A stretch of 64,000 nucleotides of DNA from Citrobacter gillenii (GCF_013337685.1 NZ_SUQN01000013.1:1-64000), one strand, 5' to 3'; shown: positions 9,228 through 22,761, counted from the stretch's first letter. Notes: generated from the letters alone by a model not told the origin. Translations and numbers: made by a program.

Positions 9228-9241
9228 CTGAGGGTTACGCG

Positions 9242-10450
9242 TCAGGCATCAGGCTCCAGCATGCCACGCGTCGTGCGTTTGTGGCTGAACTGCCAGCCCA
9301 GCGCCAGGAAGGTGATAATGCCGATAACACCCAGCATCATCCACGGTAACTCGGGCTGCGACAGTGCCTTACCCATATCAAACAGCCAGCCGCCGCCGAT
9401 GTAGCCTATGGCGCCGCCGATGGCGAGTCCCAGCCGACTAAAACCCATATAGCTCCCCCGGGCCCGTGCGCTCGCCAGCGAGGCGCTGAGCGTTTCACGT
9501 GCTGGCTCAGCAATAATGGAGCCGATATAGAACGTGCAGATCAGGGTGAAGAGCTGCTGTAGGTTTCCGACCAACCCAATAGGCATCATGCTGACTGACA
9601 TGATTAACAGACCGGCCATCAGGCGGTGTTCAAGGCGAAAACGTTTTTCGCTCCAGCGGGCAATCGGGTAGAGCAACGTTAATGAGAGGCACGCCTCGAT
9701 GGCATACATCCATTTGACGGCCGCCGGGGATCCTGCAATGTCGTTAACCATAATCGGCAGCATCAGCATCACCTGGACTGCCAGCATGTAGTAACCTGCC
9801 AGCGTCAGCACGTAAGTGACAAATCGCTTGTCACGCATCACGTGGTTCATCCCTTCACGCACCGGAATTTTCACTGTCGATAGTTTCCACGCAGGAAGCA
9901 ACCAGGCGTTAAAGGCGGCGCACAGGATGAAGATAATGGCCCCGGTGGCGCAGACCAGCCTGAAGTCATACTGTAACAGCCAGCTTCCCAGTAATGCCCC
10001 AATGACCGCCCCGGCGCTGTCCTGCATCATCAGGATGGAGAAGAAGCGCCCGCGCTTTTCCGGGCGGATCAGTTTGACCACCAGCGCCGAACGGGGGGGA
10101 TCGAACAGCGTGCCGCCCAGCCCGGAGAGAAAACAGGAAAACCACAGAAGCCAGGGTTCATGGGCGATTCCCATCGTCGCAAACCCGGCGGCGCGCATCA
10201 GCATGCCGGTGACAATCATCGGTTTTGCGCCAAAACGGTCGGCAATGGCCCCGCCAAAAATTCCCAAACCCTGCTGAATAAATTGACGTAACCCGAGCGC
10301 GATGCCGACCATCACGGCGGCCCAACCCATTTGGTCGACGAAACGAATCGAGATCAGCGGGAAGACGACGAAGAAGCCCAGCACGACCAGCATATTATCG
10401 ATAAGCAGGAAATATTTACCCAGGTTCCTCGCCTGCGAGACTTGCGACAT
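9242..10450 (-). CDS. mdtH: Multidrug efflux MFS transporter MdtH
   Basis: 402 residues, the same length as E. coli MdtH and near-identical in character. It is a 12-helix proton-driven exporter of the major facilitator superfamily in the inner membrane, linked to quinolone resistance when overexpressed. The motif A region [12 protein letters not shown] lies near residues 66-77, between helices 2 and 3. The gene is divergent from rimJ, with 258 bases between them holding both promoters. Confidence 0.96.
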   Translation of the reverse strand: MSQVSQARNLGKYFLLIDNMLVVLGFFVVFPLISIRFVDQMGWAAVMVGIALGLRQFIQQGLGIFGGAIADRFGAKPMIVTGMLMRAAGFATMGIAHEPWLLWFSCFLSGLGGTLFDPPRSALVVKLIRPEKRGRFFSILMMQDSAGAVIGALLGSWLLQYDFRLVCATGAIIFILCAAFNAWLLPAWKLSTVKIPVREGMNHVMRDKRFVTYVLTLAGYYMLAVQVMLMLPIMVNDIAGSPAAVKWMYAIEACLSLTLLYPIARWSEKRFRLEHRLMAGLLIMSVSMMPIGLVGNLQQLFTLICTFYIGSIIAEPARETLSASLASARARGSYMGFSRLGLAIGGAIGYIGGGWLFDMGKALSQPELPWMMLGVIGIITFLALGWQFSHKRTTRGMLEPDA

Positions 10451-10708
10451 TTCCCCTCCAGGGAAAAACTCGTCACTCTGTTTAGAGTTTTAACGGTAAG
10501 CCTGTCTATTCTGCGGGGTTGTCTGACCTTTTCCCACCCTCGGTGGGACAATATTTTTTTATCAAAAGTCGGTCTTGATAGAGAGTTTTCATCAAAATGT
10601 GTGAATAATTCAAGAAATGGTGTTTTGCTCTTTTCATCGGGCATATTTGTACAGGTATAGTATCGCGAATAGCGTATTGAAAACGGTGCGGGAAGGAGTA
10701 GGTATAGA

Positions 10709-11293
10709 ATGTTTGGCTATCGCAGTAACGTGCCAAAAGTGCGCTTAACCACGGACCGCCTGGTCGTGCGTTTAGTGCATGAGCGTGATGCCTGGCGTCT
10801 GGCAGATTATTACGCAGAGAATCGTCATTTCTTAAAGCCCTGGGAGCCTATTCGCGATGAAAGCCACTGCTATCCCTCTGGCTGGCAGGCGCGTCTGAGT
10901 ATGATCACCGAGTTTCATAAACAAGGCTCTGCCTATTACTTTGCGCTGCTCGACCCGGAAGAGAAAGAGATTATCGGTGTTGCAAATTTCTCCAACGTTG
11001 TGCGTGGATCGTTTCACGCCTGCTATCTCGGCTATTCCATTGCGCAAAAGTGGCAAGGGCAGGGATTGATGTACGAGGCATTGGTTGCAGCCATTCGTTA
11101 TATGCAGCGTACACAGCATATTCATCGCATTATGGCGAACTATATGCCACACAATAAACGTAGCGGCGATTTGCTGGCGCGGCTTGGATTTGAAAAAGAA
11201 GGTTATGCCAAAGACTATCTGCTGATAGATGGGCAGTGGCGCGATCATGTGCTGACGGCGTTAACAACATCAGAATGGACCCCCGGTCGCTAA
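10709..11293 (+). CDS. rimJ: Ribosomal protein S5 N-acetyltransferase RimJ
   Basis: 194 residues. It is a GNAT-family enzyme that acetylates the N-terminal alanine of ribosomal protein S5 using acetyl-CoA. The acetyl-CoA loop is seen as [12 protein letters not shown] near residues 112-123, and the conserved C-terminal GLFEKEGYA-like segment as [20 protein letters not shown] precedes the ATG closely. It opens the rimJ-yceH-mviM run; yceH starts 35 bases later. Confidence 0.96.
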   Translation: MFGYRSNVPKVRLTTDRLVVRLVHERDAWRLADYYAENRHFLKPWEPIRDESHCYPSGWQARLSMITEFHKQGSAYYFALLDPEEKEIIGVANFSNVVRGSFHACYLGYSIAQKWQGQGLMYEALVAAIRYMQRTQHIHRIMANYMPHNKRSGDLLARLGFEKEGYAKDYLLIDGQWRDHVLTALTTSEWTPGR

Positions 11294-11328
11294 GTTTCAG
11301 CTGTATTGGCTGATGAATGGAGAAGACG

Positions 11329-11979
11329 ATGAAATATGAATTAACCGCTACCGAAGCACGCGTGATTGGCTGTTTGCTGGAAAAACAGGTGACTACGCCG
11401 GAACAATATCCGCTCTCCGTGAATGGTGTCGTGACCGCCTGTAACCAAAAAACCAATCGTGAACCGGTGATGAATCTGTCGGAATCGGAGGTGCAGGATC
11501 AGCTCGATAATCTGGTGAAACGCCATTTCTTGCGTACGGTGAGCGGATTCGGCAATCGTGTGACCAAGTACGAACAGCGCTTCTGCAATTCAGAGTTTGG
11601 TAACCTTAAGCTCAGCGCCGGTGAGGTGGCCTTGATCACCACGCTGTTACTGCGCGGTGCGCAGACGCCGGGCGAACTGCGTAGTCGCGCATCCCGCATG
11701 TATGAATTCAGCGATGTGGCGGAAGTGGAGTCAACGCTGGAACAGCTGGCCACCCGCGAAGATGGTCCTTACGTGGTCCGTCTGGCGCGTGAACCGGGAA
11801 AACGCGAAAGCCGCTATATGCATCTGTTCTGTGGCGACGTCGATCTGACGATGGTGACAACCGCCGATGAGCCTCAGGCGGCATCCTGCGATTTGCAGGC
11901 GCGCGTTGAGGTGCTGGAAAGCGAAGTCGCTGAGTTAAAACAGCGGCTCGAATCCTTGCTGGCGCATCTGGGAGAGTAA
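11329..11979 (+). CDS. yceH: YceH family protein (DUF480)
   Basis: 216 residues from the ATG at 11329, preceded by GGAGAAGACG as ribosome-binding site. An upstream in-frame ATG at 11317 would add four residues that include that site, so it is rejected. The protein has two winged-helix-like repeats (start: [16 protein letters not shown]) and a C-terminal coiled coil ([19 protein letters not shown]). No biochemical role is established. It is followed one base later by mviM, so the two are surely co-transcribed. Confidence 0.93.
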   Translation: MKYELTATEARVIGCLLEKQVTTPEQYPLSVNGVVTACNQKTNREPVMNLSESEVQDQLDNLVKRHFLRTVSGFGNRVTKYEQRFCNSEFGNLKLSAGEVALITTLLLRGAQTPGELRSRASRMYEFSDVAEVESTLEQLATREDGPYVVRLAREPGKRESRYMHLFCGDVDLTMVTTADEPQAASCDLQARVEVLESEVAELKQRLESLLAHLGE

Positions 11980-11980
11980 C

Positions 11981-12904
11981 GTGAAAAAACTTCGTATCGG
12001 TGTCGTCGGGTTGGGCGGCATCGCGCAAAAGGCCTGGCTACCCGTGTTGGGCGCCGCTGCGGACTGGACGTTACAGGGGGCCTGGTCACCTTCGCGTGAG
12101 AAAGCAGAACGGATTTGTGCAGCCTGGCGCATGCCGTATGTTGATTCATTACAAAACCTGGCGGCAACCTGTGATGCGGTTTTCGTACACTCCAGTACTG
12201 CGACGCACCATGCGGTAGTCAGCGAATTGCTTCATGCCGGGGTCCACGTTTGCGTGGATAAACCGCTGGCGGAAAACCTGCGTGATGCGGAACAACTGGT
12301 GGAGCTGGCGGCGCGAAAAAAACTGACGTTGATGGTCGGATTTAACCGCCGGTTTGCGCCGCTGTATCGCGAGTTAAAGTCGCAGTTAAGCCAGCCAGCC
12401 TCCATCCGCATGGATAAGCATCGCAGCGATAGCGTCGGGCCACACGATCTGCGTTTTACGCTGCTGGATGACTATCTGCATGTGGTGGACACCGCGCTGT
12501 GGCTGGCAGGGGGAAAGGCACAGCTAAATAGCGGCACGCTGTTAACCAACGAGTCCGGAGCAATGCTGTATGCAGAACACCATTTCTGCGTCGACCGGCT
12601 GCAGATAACGACCAGTATGCATCGCCGTGCGGGCAGTCAGCGCGAGAGCGTGCAGGCGGTTATCGACGGTGGGTTAATTGATGTCACGGATATGCGTGAA
12701 TGGCGTGAGGAGCGCGGACACGGTGTCGTTCAGCAACCGATACCCGGCTGGCAAACGACGCTGGAGCAGAGAGGCTTTACCGGATGTGCGCGCCATTTTA
12801 TTGAATGCGTGCAAAATCAGACAGTTCCTGAGACAGCGGGTGAGCAGGCTATTCTGGCGCAGCGCGTGGTGGAAAAGCTGTGGCGGGATGCGATGGACGA
12901 ATAA
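11981..12904 (+). CDS. mviM: Gfo/Idh/MocA family oxidoreductase MviM
   Basis: 307 residues, GTG start directly after the yceH stop. The N-terminal Rossmann fold shows GVVGLGGIAQKAW near residues 6-18 for NAD(P) binding. The VDKPLAEN stretch near residue 91 matches the family's EKP catalytic motif, with Asp for Glu. The substrate is unknown. The name comes from its position before mviN/murJ; no role in virulence is demonstrated by sequence. Confidence 0.93.
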   Translation: MKKLRIGVVGLGGIAQKAWLPVLGAAADWTLQGAWSPSREKAERICAAWRMPYVDSLQNLAATCDAVFVHSSTATHHAVVSELLHAGVHVCVDKPLAENLRDAEQLVELAARKKLTLMVGFNRRFAPLYRELKSQLSQPASIRMDKHRSDSVGPHDLRFTLLDDYLHVVDTALWLAGGKAQLNSGTLLTNESGAMLYAEHHFCVDRLQITTSMHRRAGSQRESVQAVIDGGLIDVTDMREWREERGHGVVQQPIPGWQTTLEQRGFTGCARHFIECVQNQTVPETAGEQAILAQRVVEKLWRDAMDE

Positions 12905-12949
12905 CCCCCTGTAACATCTGGCGGTAGTAATTCAGCATAATCCAGGTAC

Positions 12950-13077
<128 letters not shown>

Positions 13078-13120
13078 TGCCCACTCAAAATAACACCTCT
13101 TTTCAACCATAGGCTGGCTT

Positions 13121-13180
13121 GTAGGCCTGATAAGACGCTGCGGCGTCGCCATCAGGCACAGTGACATTGCCGGATGGCGA
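13121..13180. repeat. REP/BIME cluster upstream of murJ
   Basis: GTAGGCCTGATAAGACGC and GCGTCGCCATCAGGC form a REP palindrome; a second half-unit, TGCCGGATGGCGA, follows at 13168-13180. Together with the ERIC element this fills most of the 322-base mviM-murJ gap. The murJ promoter probably lies in the last 45 bases. Confidence 0.85.
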
Positions 13181-13226
13181 TGTTGGTTATACGGGGTTTT
13201 GCCTCAGAGTCTGGAATACAACATAG

Positions 13227-14762
<1,536 letters not shown>

Positions 14763-14771
14763 TGAACATAC

Positions 14772-14803
14772 TGCCGGATGAGGGGATCACCTTATCCGGC
14801 CTG
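14772..14803. terminator. REP-like hairpin between murJ and flgN
   Basis: TGCCGGAT and ATCCGGC(CTGC) arms pair around a short centre, in the pattern of a REP unit. It lies between two convergent genes and could end transcription or protect 3' ends. There is no long T tract, so intrinsic termination is uncertain. Confidence 0.5.
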
Positions 14804-14845
14804 CAAAACACGCAGGCCTGAAAGCTACGAGCCGTCAGGCATTCG

Positions 14846-15268
14846 TCAAATTGAGAATTTCTTTCCGCCGCGATGGGCTGAAGATGTTTGGCCGTTAGCG
14901 CCATACAGCGTGGGTTCCTGATGCGGTTTAAGCACCTCGAGCGCCTGTTGATTGCGCTCGATTTGTCCTTCCAACAGCCAACCATTATGCTGGTTGAGAT
15001 CGCGTAAATGCTGCGTTTTAGTGGTAATCGTCTGCCAGCGTTGGGCAATATCATCATTAGCGCTGCGCGTCGCGTCGTGCTCAAGACGTCGCTGCTGCTC
15101 CAGGTAATCCAGGGTTGCCAGCAAAGAACTTTTTTCTTCTGTAATACGCTGTAGCTGGCTACCGTGAATGTGGCCTGCGGAAAGTTGCTGCTGCTCAGCA
15201 TCCATCACCGTTTTCAGGTCATTCAGGACAGTCGTCATCTGATCAAGTATTTCTGACAAACGCGTCAT
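14846..15268 (-). CDS. flgN: Flagellar export chaperone FlgN
   Basis: 140 residues, close to the E. coli length. FlgN is a cytoplasmic helical chaperone that binds the hook-filament junction proteins FlgK and FlgL and brings them to the flagellar export gate. Long amphipathic helices are visible (LSEILDQMTTVLNDLKTVMDAE). It lies 3 bases downstream of flgM in the flgA-flgM-flgN direction. Confidence 0.94.
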   Translation of the reverse strand: MTRLSEILDQMTTVLNDLKTVMDAEQQQLSAGHIHGSQLQRITEEKSSLLATLDYLEQQRRLEHDATRSANDDIAQRWQTITTKTQHLRDLNQHNGWLLEGQIERNQQALEVLKPHQEPTLYGANGQTSSAHRGGKKFSI

Positions 15269-15271
15269 ACT

Positions 15272-15565
15272 TTATTTACTCTGTAAGTAGCTCTGCGCCT
15301 CGCGGATCAGCGAGTCGGCAATTTTTCCGGTATCCATTTTCAACTCACCGTTACGGATGGCGGTTTTCAGTGCTTCAACGCGCTCCATATTGATGTCGTT
15401 GGTGCCGGGTTGCATCAGCTTTGCCTGCGCGTCGCTCAACATGACGCTAGTGCTGTTGGTCGTGGACGTTTTTTCCTTACGCGTTTTTTGGACCAACGTG
15501 TCGCTGGCTTCGCGCGGCTGGACAGTACTAACTGGCTTCAATGGTGAGGTACGATCAATACTCAT
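15272..15565 (-). CDS. flgM: Anti-sigma-28 factor FlgM
   Basis: 97 residues from the ATG at 15565; five extra upstream codons in the open frame are not expected from the family. FlgM binds FliA (sigma-28) and blocks late flagellar genes until it is exported through the finished hook-basal body. The N-terminus is the disordered, Ser/Thr/Lys-rich export part. The C-terminal half carries the sigma-binding helices ([28 protein letters not shown]). A sigma-28 promoter lies upstream at 15627-15653, giving the known feedback on its own gene. Confidence 0.95.
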   Translation of the reverse strand: MSIDRTSPLKPVSTVQPREASDTLVQKTRKEKTSTTNSTSVMLSDAQAKLMQPGTNDINMERVEALKTAIRNGELKMDTGKIADSLIREAQSYLQSK

Positions 15566-15626
15566 TTTTTTTATCCTCATCGAGGGGTTACGCTATAGCG
15601 GCCCGCTTTAATCATTGGTTGATTAT

Positions 15627-15653
15627 CTATCGGCATCCGCAAAAAAATCTTTA
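15627..15653 (-). promoter_or_regulatory. Sigma-28 (FliA) promoter of flgM-flgN
   Basis: Read on the - strand: TAAAGATT, an 11-base spacer, then GCCGATAG. The sigma-28 consensus is TAAAGTTT-N11-GCCGATAA, so spacing is exact and the -10 differs at one position. It lies 62 bases before the flgM start, between flgM and flgA, as in Salmonella class 3 regulation. Confidence 0.88.
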
Positions 15654-15658
15654 ACCTA

Positions 15659-16318
15659 TTATAGGTTAATAAGAATATTCCCATCAGAATCGACGACGCC
15701 GCTGACGACCTGGCCTGAAAGCATCCGTACCCTGGCGTTCTGGGCAACCGCCGCATTATTCAGCGCCTTACCTTCCGCATTCACGCGAAAACCGTCTCCA
15801 TTGGCGATAACCAGCACGCGCTGACCCGCTTTTATCCGCCATGCTTGACGCAGCATGGTGAGCTGGATCGGCTGGCCAGCGACCACATCACGCAGACTCA
15901 CCGCTTCCTGCACCTGGTTAATGTCCAGCACGGTACGTGGCGGCAGTTGGTCCAGACGACCGCGTTTTAGCGTTACGCTGGCTGAGTTAAGCGCGCTTCC
16001 CCGCGCGATGGGGGCAGCGGCAACCACGTAGTCGCCCGTGGCCTGCACGTTCACCTGTAGGTAACGTTTTTCATTGCCGCATCTCGCCAGCACATTCACA
16101 TTGCCCCATAACTTCGCGCTACCGGCCACGCTGAGTGCCGGTTGCTCACAGGCAGGCAGCAGGTTGGGTGGGGTCCGGAGGGTAACGACCACCTCGTCAC
16201 TGAACCCTGCCAGTCGCTCGGAAAACCACGCCGTAAGCTGCGAATTCAGGTCTTGCGCCAGCGTCAGGGGGCTGAACAGCAGTGCGACCACCGCTATTCC
16301 GCGTTTGAACGTTTGCAT
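15659..16318 (-). CDS. flgA: Flagellar P-ring assembly chaperone FlgA
   Basis: 219 residues, as in E. coli, starting at 16318; the open frame extends further upstream but without a signal peptide. The N-terminus MQTFKRGIAVVALLFSPLTLAQ is a Sec signal. The mature periplasmic protein has an SAF-type C-terminal domain (DVVAGQPIQLTMLR; AGQRVLVIANGDGFRV) and helps FlgI polymerise around the rod. It is divergent from flgB, with 157 bases between. Confidence 0.94.
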   Translation of the reverse strand: MQTFKRGIAVVALLFSPLTLAQDLNSQLTAWFSERLAGFSDEVVVTLRTPPNLLPACEQPALSVAGSAKLWGNVNVLARCGNEKRYLQVNVQATGDYVVAAAPIARGSALNSASVTLKRGRLDQLPPRTVLDINQVQEAVSLRDVVAGQPIQLTMLRQAWRIKAGQRVLVIANGDGFRVNAEGKALNNAAVAQNARVRMLSGQVVSGVVDSDGNILINL

Positions 16319-16475
16319 CAATACCTCTCGCTTTTTCAGGCTGTGGCTGGATTTTACCTGTGTGACGCCGCCATCAACGCAACAAATAGCGACGCATTTT
16401 GCGCTTATTCCAGCGATAACGCGCGCGTAATGGGATTTAAGCTGTCGGCTGAATTTTGTCATTTGCGGAGGAGAT
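16319..16475. promoter_or_regulatory. Divergent flgA / flgB promoter region
   Basis: 157 bases lie between the divergent starts of flgA and flgB. In E. coli and Salmonella this interval carries the class 2 promoters activated by FlhDC. I could not fix the FlhDC boxes by eye. GGAGGAG just upstream of the flgB ATG is a strong ribosome-binding site. Confidence 0.6.
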
Positions 16476-16892
16476 ATGCTCGATAAGCTCGACGCCGCCT
16501 TACGTTTTCAACAGGAAGCGCTGAATCTGCGCGCCCAACGCCAGGAAGTATTAGCGGCCAACATTGCCAACGCCGACACGCCGGGGTATCAGGCGCGCGA
16601 CCTGGATTTCGCCAGTGAATTAAAAAAAGTCATGGTGCGTGGACGGGAAGAAACCGGCGGTGTCTCGTTGACGCTGACCTCTGCACAACATATTCCGGCC
16701 CAGACACTTTCTGCACCTTCGACTGAGTTGCTTTATCGCATTCCGGACCAACCGTCGCTGGATGGCAATACGGTGGATATGGACCGCGAGCGTACGCAGT
16801 TTGCCGATAACAGTCTGAAGTATCAGATGGGGCTCACCGCATTGGGTGGACAAATCAAGGGCATGATGACCGTGCTGCAAGGAGGGAACTAA
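16476..16892 (+). CDS. flgB: Flagellar proximal rod protein FlgB
   Basis: 138 residues. FlgB is one of the four proximal rod subunits. The rod-type N-terminal motif [17 protein letters not shown] is present near residues 29-45, and the C-terminal helix ends with the usual [15 protein letters not shown]. It is first in the flgBCDEFGHIJ operon and lies three bases before flgC. Confidence 0.97.
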   Translation: MLDKLDAALRFQQEALNLRAQRQEVLAANIANADTPGYQARDLDFASELKKVMVRGREETGGVSLTLTSAQHIPAQTLSAPSTELLYRIPDQPSLDGNTVDMDRERTQFADNSLKYQMGLTALGGQIKGMMTVLQGGN

Positions 16893-16895
16893 TTC

Positions 16896-17300
16896 GTGGC
16901 GTTGTTAAATATTTTTGATATCGCAGGTTCGGCGCTGACCGCGCAATCCCAGCGCCTGAACGTGGCGGCGAGCAATATGGCGAATGCGGACAGCGTGACG
17001 GGACCTGACGGTCAACCGTATCGCGCGAAGCAGGTTGTTTTTCAGGTTAACGCCGCGCCGGGTGCGGCTACCGGTGGCGTAAAAGTCGCTGATGTGATTG
17101 AGAGCCAGGCGCCGGACAAGCTGGTTTATGAACCGGGTAATCCGCTGGCCGATGCGAACGGTTACGTCAAAATGCCCAATGTGGATGTGGTCGGAGAGAT
17201 GGTCAACACCATGTCAGCCTCACGCAGCTATCAGGCAAACGTCGAAGTGCTCAATACCGTAAAAAGTTTGATGCTTAAAACGCTGACGCTAGGCCAGTAA
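16896..17300 (+). CDS. flgC: Flagellar proximal rod protein FlgC
   Basis: 134 residues, GTG start with GGAGG upstream. It has the rod/hook consensus ASNMANADS near residue 28 and the C-terminal [23 protein letters not shown] that packs in the rod D0 coiled coil. It stacks with FlgB, FlgF and FlgG to make the drive shaft. Confidence 0.97.
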   Translation: MALLNIFDIAGSALTAQSQRLNVAASNMANADSVTGPDGQPYRAKQVVFQVNAAPGAATGGVKVADVIESQAPDKLVYEPGNPLADANGYVKMPNVDVVGEMVNTMSASRSYQANVEVLNTVKSLMLKTLTLGQ

Positions 17301-17311
17301 AGGAGCCGCAC

Positions 17312-18010
17312 ATGTCAATTTCGGTAAAAATGAATGACCCGAGCAGCACGGGCGTGAATGCAGCCAGTAACAACAGTTCACTGACGGGCAGCAATGCCGC
17401 CGATCTGCAAAGCAGCTTTCTGACGCTGTTAGTCGCGCAGCTGAAAAACCAGGATCCGACCAACCCCTTGCAAAACAACGAACTCACCACCCAGTTGGCG
17501 CAAATCAGTACCGTCAGCGGGATTGAGAAGCTGAATACTACGCTGGGGTCGATTTCTGGACAGATAGACAACAGTCAGTCGCTGCAGGCCAGTACCTTGA
17601 TTGGTCATGGCGTGATGATTCCAGGTACCACGATCCTGACCGGGAAAGGGACGGAAGAGGGGGCGACCACCACCACGACACCGTTTGGCGTTGAGCTGCA
17701 GCAGCCAGCCGATAAGGTCACTGCCACCATTACCGATAAAGACGGCAAGGTCGTGCGCACGATCGATATTGGTGAGCTGAAGGCGGGGGTTCACACCTTC
17801 ACTTGGGACGGCACCATGACGGATGGCACGGCGGCCCCAAGCGGTTCCTACAACGTGGCGATATCCGCCAGCAATGGGGGGACGCAGCTTGTGGCGCAGC
17901 CACTTCAGTTTGCGTTGGTGCAGGGGGTTATTCGCAGCAACGGCGGTAACACGCTGGACCTCGGCACCTATGGAACCACCACCCTCGACGAAGTACGGCA
18001 GATCATCTAA
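17312..18010 (+). CDS. flgD: Hook cap (scaffold) protein FlgD
   Basis: 232 residues. FlgD caps the growing hook and is removed when the hook is complete. The N-terminus (LQSSFLTLLVAQLKNQDPTNPL, in two adjoining parts) is the conserved export/cap segment, followed by the FLN-like and Tudor-like domains. The gene is preceded by AAAGGAG and lies between flgC and flgE in the operon. Confidence 0.96.
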   Translation: MSISVKMNDPSSTGVNAASNNSSLTGSNAADLQSSFLTLLVAQLKNQDPTNPLQNNELTTQLAQISTVSGIEKLNTTLGSISGQIDNSQSLQASTLIGHGVMIPGTTILTGKGTEEGATTTTTPFGVELQQPADKVTATITDKDGKVVRTIDIGELKAGVHTFTWDGTMTDGTAAPSGSYNVAISASNGGTQLVAQPLQFALVQGVIRSNGGNTLDLGTYGTTTLDEVRQII

Positions 18011-18036
18011 GCCTTCACACTTATCAGGAGTAAGTC

Positions 18037-19323
18037 ATGGCCTTTTCTCAAGCGGTCAGCGGTCTGAACGCTGCAGCGACCAACCTCGATGTCATTGGTA
18101 ATAACATCGCCAACTCCGCGACCTACGGGTTTAAATCCGGAACCGCTTCCTTTGCGGATATGTTTGCCGGTTCTAAAGTGGGCCTGGGCGTTAAAGTTGC
18201 GGGTATTACCCAGGACTTTACCGATGGCACTACCACCAACACCGGCCGTGGGCTGGACGTTGCCATTAGCCAGAACGGATTCTTCCGTATGGTCGACAGC
18301 AATGGGTCTGTTTTCTTCAGCCGAAACGGTCAGTTCAAGCTCGATGAAAACCGTAATATCGTCAACATGCAGGGGCTGCAGTTGACGGGTTATCCGGCCA
18401 CCGGCACACCGCCGACGGTACAGCAGGGCGCAAACCCGGCACCGATCACGATTCCGAATACGCTGATGGCGGCGAAATCCACGACCACCGCGTCTATGCA
18501 GATCAACCTGAACTCCACTGACAAGATTCCGGCGAATAAACCTTTTAGCGCAAGTGATGCGGACTCGTACAACAAAAAAGGCACCGTGACCGTATTTGAT
18601 AGTCAGGGTAATGCCCATGACATGAATGTTTTTTATGTCAAAACGACGGATAACAAATGGGATGTTTACACCCAGGATGCCAGCGTGGCGGGCTCTCCCG
18701 CGACTAAAAATGCGGTGATGAACTTCAGCGCTAATGGCACGCTGGCCTCGGTGAATAACTATGTCGAAGAGCCAGTAGATCCCTTAAATCCAACTGGGCC
18801 AAAACATCTCGTGGAAGGCCCCGCCAACGCCCAGCCGCAAATTCAGATAACCACCGGTGCTATCAATGGCGCGGTCCCTGCGGGTTTCTCTCTGAGTTTC
18901 CTCAATTCCATGCAGCAGAATACCGGCGCCAATAACATCGTTGCGACGAATCAGAACGGCTACAAACCGGGCGATCTGGTGAGCTACCAGATTAACGATG
19001 ACGGCACGGTGGTGGGTAACTACTCCAACGAACAGAAGCAACTTCTGGGACAGATCGTGCTGGCTAACTTTGCCAACAACGAAGGTCTGGCTTCTCAGGG
19101 CGATAACGTCTGGGCCGCGACACAGTCTTCTGGCGTCGCGCTGCTGGGCACCGCGGGCACCGGTAACTTCGGCAAGCTGACGAACGGCGCGCTGGAAGCA
19201 TCGAACGTGGATTTGAGTAAAGAACTGGTGAACATGATCGTCGCCCAGCGTAACTATCAGTCGAACGCGCAGACCATCAAAACCCAGGATCAGATCCTCA
19301 ACACGCTGGTCAACCTGCGCTAA
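18037..19323 (+). CDS. flgE: Flagellar hook protein FlgE
   Basis: 428 residues, about 25 more than the roughly 403 known for E. coli and Salmonella. FlgE polymerises into the universal-joint hook. The N-terminal ATNLDVIGNNIANSATYGFK and C-terminal VNMIVAQRNYQSNAQTIKT segments (D0) are intact. The extra length lies in the variable middle (about residues 225-300, including EEPVDPLNPTGPKHLVEGPA), which faces outward. This looks like normal variation of the surface domain rather than damage. Confidence 0.96.
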   Translation: MAFSQAVSGLNAAATNLDVIGNNIANSATYGFKSGTASFADMFAGSKVGLGVKVAGITQDFTDGTTTNTGRGLDVAISQNGFFRMVDSNGSVFFSRNGQFKLDENRNIVNMQGLQLTGYPATGTPPTVQQGANPAPITIPNTLMAAKSTTTASMQINLNSTDKIPANKPFSASDADSYNKKGTVTVFDSQGNAHDMNVFYVKTTDNKWDVYTQDASVAGSPATKNAVMNFSANGTLASVNNYVEEPVDPLNPTGPKHLVEGPANAQPQIQITTGAINGAVPAGFSLSFLNSMQQNTGANNIVATNQNGYKPGDLVSYQINDDGTVVGNYSNEQKQLLGQIVLANFANNEGLASQGDNVWAATQSSGVALLGTAGTGNFGKLTNGALEASNVDLSKELVNMIVAQRNYQSNAQTIKTQDQILNTLVNLR

Positions 19324-19343
19324 GCGCTTGACGGGATGGCTTA

Positions 19344-20895
<1,552 letters not shown>

Positions 20896-20952
20896 CGTGT
20901 TGTCCGGTGGGGTGAAAACCTCACCGGCACACTGATGTAGAAGATGAAGGCA

Positions 20953-21651
20953 ATGCGAAAAAACGCGCTTCACCCATATCCGATTACGGCCCTGCTGGTG
21001 GTGTCACTGACAGGATGTGCCTGGATCCCGGCCACGCCGCTGGTTCAGGGGGCGACCTCTGCCCAGCCGATACCTGGCCCAACGCCGGTGGCGAATGGAT
21101 CAATTTTTCAGTCTGCGCAGCCAGTTAACTATGGCTACCAGCCGCTATTTGAAGACCGCCGTCCGCGCAATGTTGGCGATACGCTAACTATCGTATTGCA
21201 GGAAAACGTCAGTGCGAGCAAAAGCTCTTCTGCTAACGCCAGCCGTGATGGCAAAACAAACTTTGGTTTCGACACGGTGCCGCGCTACCTGCAGGGACTG
21301 TTTGGCAACGAGCGTGCTGACGTAGAAGCGTCCGGTGGGAACTCCTTTAACGGTAAAGGTGGCGCCAATGCCCGTAACACCTTTAGCGGTACGCTGACCG
21401 TGACCGTCGATCAGGTTCTGGTCAACGGCAATTTACACGTTGTGGGTGAAAAGCAGATCGCCATAAACCAGGGCACTGAATTTATCCGCTTCTCCGGGGT
21501 GGTTAACCCGCGCACCATCAGCGGCAGCAACTCTGTTCCGTCAACCCAGGTGGCGGATGCACGTATTGAGTATGTCGGTAACGGCTATATCAACGAAGCG
21601 CAGAATATGGGCTGGTTGCAGCGTTTCTTCCTTAATTTGTCACCGATGTAA
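20953..21651 (+). CDS. flgH: Flagellar L-ring lipoprotein FlgH
   Basis: 232 residues from the ATG at 20953. An in-frame ATG at 20944 would add three residues, but GAAGG lies just before the second ATG and the family length is 232. The signal peptide ends in LTGC with Cys22 lipidated. FlgH forms the outer-membrane bushing of the basal body. The signature [21 protein letters not shown] (two adjoining parts) lies near the C-terminus. Confidence 0.95.
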   Translation: MRKNALHPYPITALLVVSLTGCAWIPATPLVQGATSAQPIPGPTPVANGSIFQSAQPVNYGYQPLFEDRRPRNVGDTLTIVLQENVSASKSSSANASRDGKTNFGFDTVPRYLQGLFGNERADVEASGGNSFNGKGGANARNTFSGTLTVTVDQVLVNGNLHVVGEKQIAINQGTEFIRFSGVVNPRTISGSNSVPSTQVADARIEYVGNGYINEAQNMGWLQRFFLNLSPM

Positions 21652-21663
21652 GCGAGGCTTTCT

Positions 21664-22761
21664 GTGTTTAAAACTCTTGTTGCAATGGTCCTGATGCTGG
21701 CAACCACGTTGGCCCATGCCGATCGTATTCGCGATCTGACCAGCGTTCAGGGTGTGCGTGAAAACTCGCTGATTGGCTACGGGCTGGTGGTGGGGCTGGA
21801 CGGCACGGGTGACCAGACCACCCAGACGCCGTTCACCACCCAAACGCTCAATAACATGCTCTCTCAGCTGGGGATCACCGTGCCGACCGGCACCAATATG
21901 CAGTTGAAAAACGTGGCGGCGGTGATGGTGACTGCATCCTTTCCGGCGTTTGGACGTCAGGGACAAACCATTGACGTTGTGGTCTCTTCAATGGGTAATG
22001 CCAAAAGCCTGCGAGGCGGGACGCTGCTGATGACCCCGATGAAAGGGGTTGATAGCCAGGTGTATGCGCTGGCGCAGGGCAATATTTTAGTCGGCGGCGC
22101 AGGTGCGGCGGCGGGCGGCAGTAGCGTTCAGGTGAACCAACTCAATGGTGGGCGGATCACCAACGGGGCCACTATTGAACGCGAACTTCCTAGCCAGTTT
22201 GGTGGCGGAAACACCCTCAATCTGCAGCTGAATAATGAAGACTTCACCCTGGCACAGCAGATAACCGACACCATTAACCGTTCGCGTGGGTTTGGCAGCG
22301 CCACGGCGCTGGATGCGCGTACGATTCAGGTGCGTGTGCCGAGCGGCAATAGCTCGCAGGTGCGCTTCCTCGCTGATATCCAGAATATAGAAGTGAACGT
22401 AACGCCGCAGGATGCGAAGGTGATTATCAACTCCCGTACGGGATCGGTAGTGATGAACCGCGAAGTTACGTTGGACAGTTGCGCGGTTGCGCAGGGCAAC
22501 TTGTCTATCACGGTGAATCGCCAGGCCAACGTTAGTCAGCCCGATACGCCGTTTGGCGGTGGGCAAACCGTGGTTACCCCGCAAACCCAAATCGATATGC
22601 GTCAAAGCGGCGGCTCATTGCAGAGCGTGCGCTCCAGCGCCAATCTGAACAATGTGGTTCGCGCCCTCAATGCGCTCGGTGCCACGCCAATGGATTTGAT
22701 GTCAATTCTGCAATCCATGCAAAGTGCGGGTTGTTTACGCGCCAAACTGGAAATTATCTGA
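21664..22761 (+). CDS. flgI: Flagellar P-ring protein FlgI
   Basis: 365 residues, GTG start. The Sec signal peptide [19 protein letters not shown] is cleaved before DRIRDL. FlgI builds the periplasmic P ring with help from FlgA. The conserved [17 protein letters not shown] and [13 protein letters not shown] stretches are present. Its stop shares a base with the flgJ start (TGATG). Confidence 0.96.
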   Translation: MFKTLVAMVLMLATTLAHADRIRDLTSVQGVRENSLIGYGLVVGLDGTGDQTTQTPFTTQTLNNMLSQLGITVPTGTNMQLKNVAAVMVTASFPAFGRQGQTIDVVVSSMGNAKSLRGGTLLMTPMKGVDSQVYALAQGNILVGGAGAAAGGSSVQVNQLNGGRITNGATIERELPSQFGGGNTLNLQLNNEDFTLAQQITDTINRSRGFGSATALDARTIQVRVPSGNSSQVRFLADIQNIEVNVTPQDAKVIINSRTGSVVMNREVTLDSCAVAQGNLSITVNRQANVSQPDTPFGGGQTVVTPQTQIDMRQSGGSLQSVRSSANLNNVVRALNALGATPMDLMSILQSMQSAGCLRAKLEII

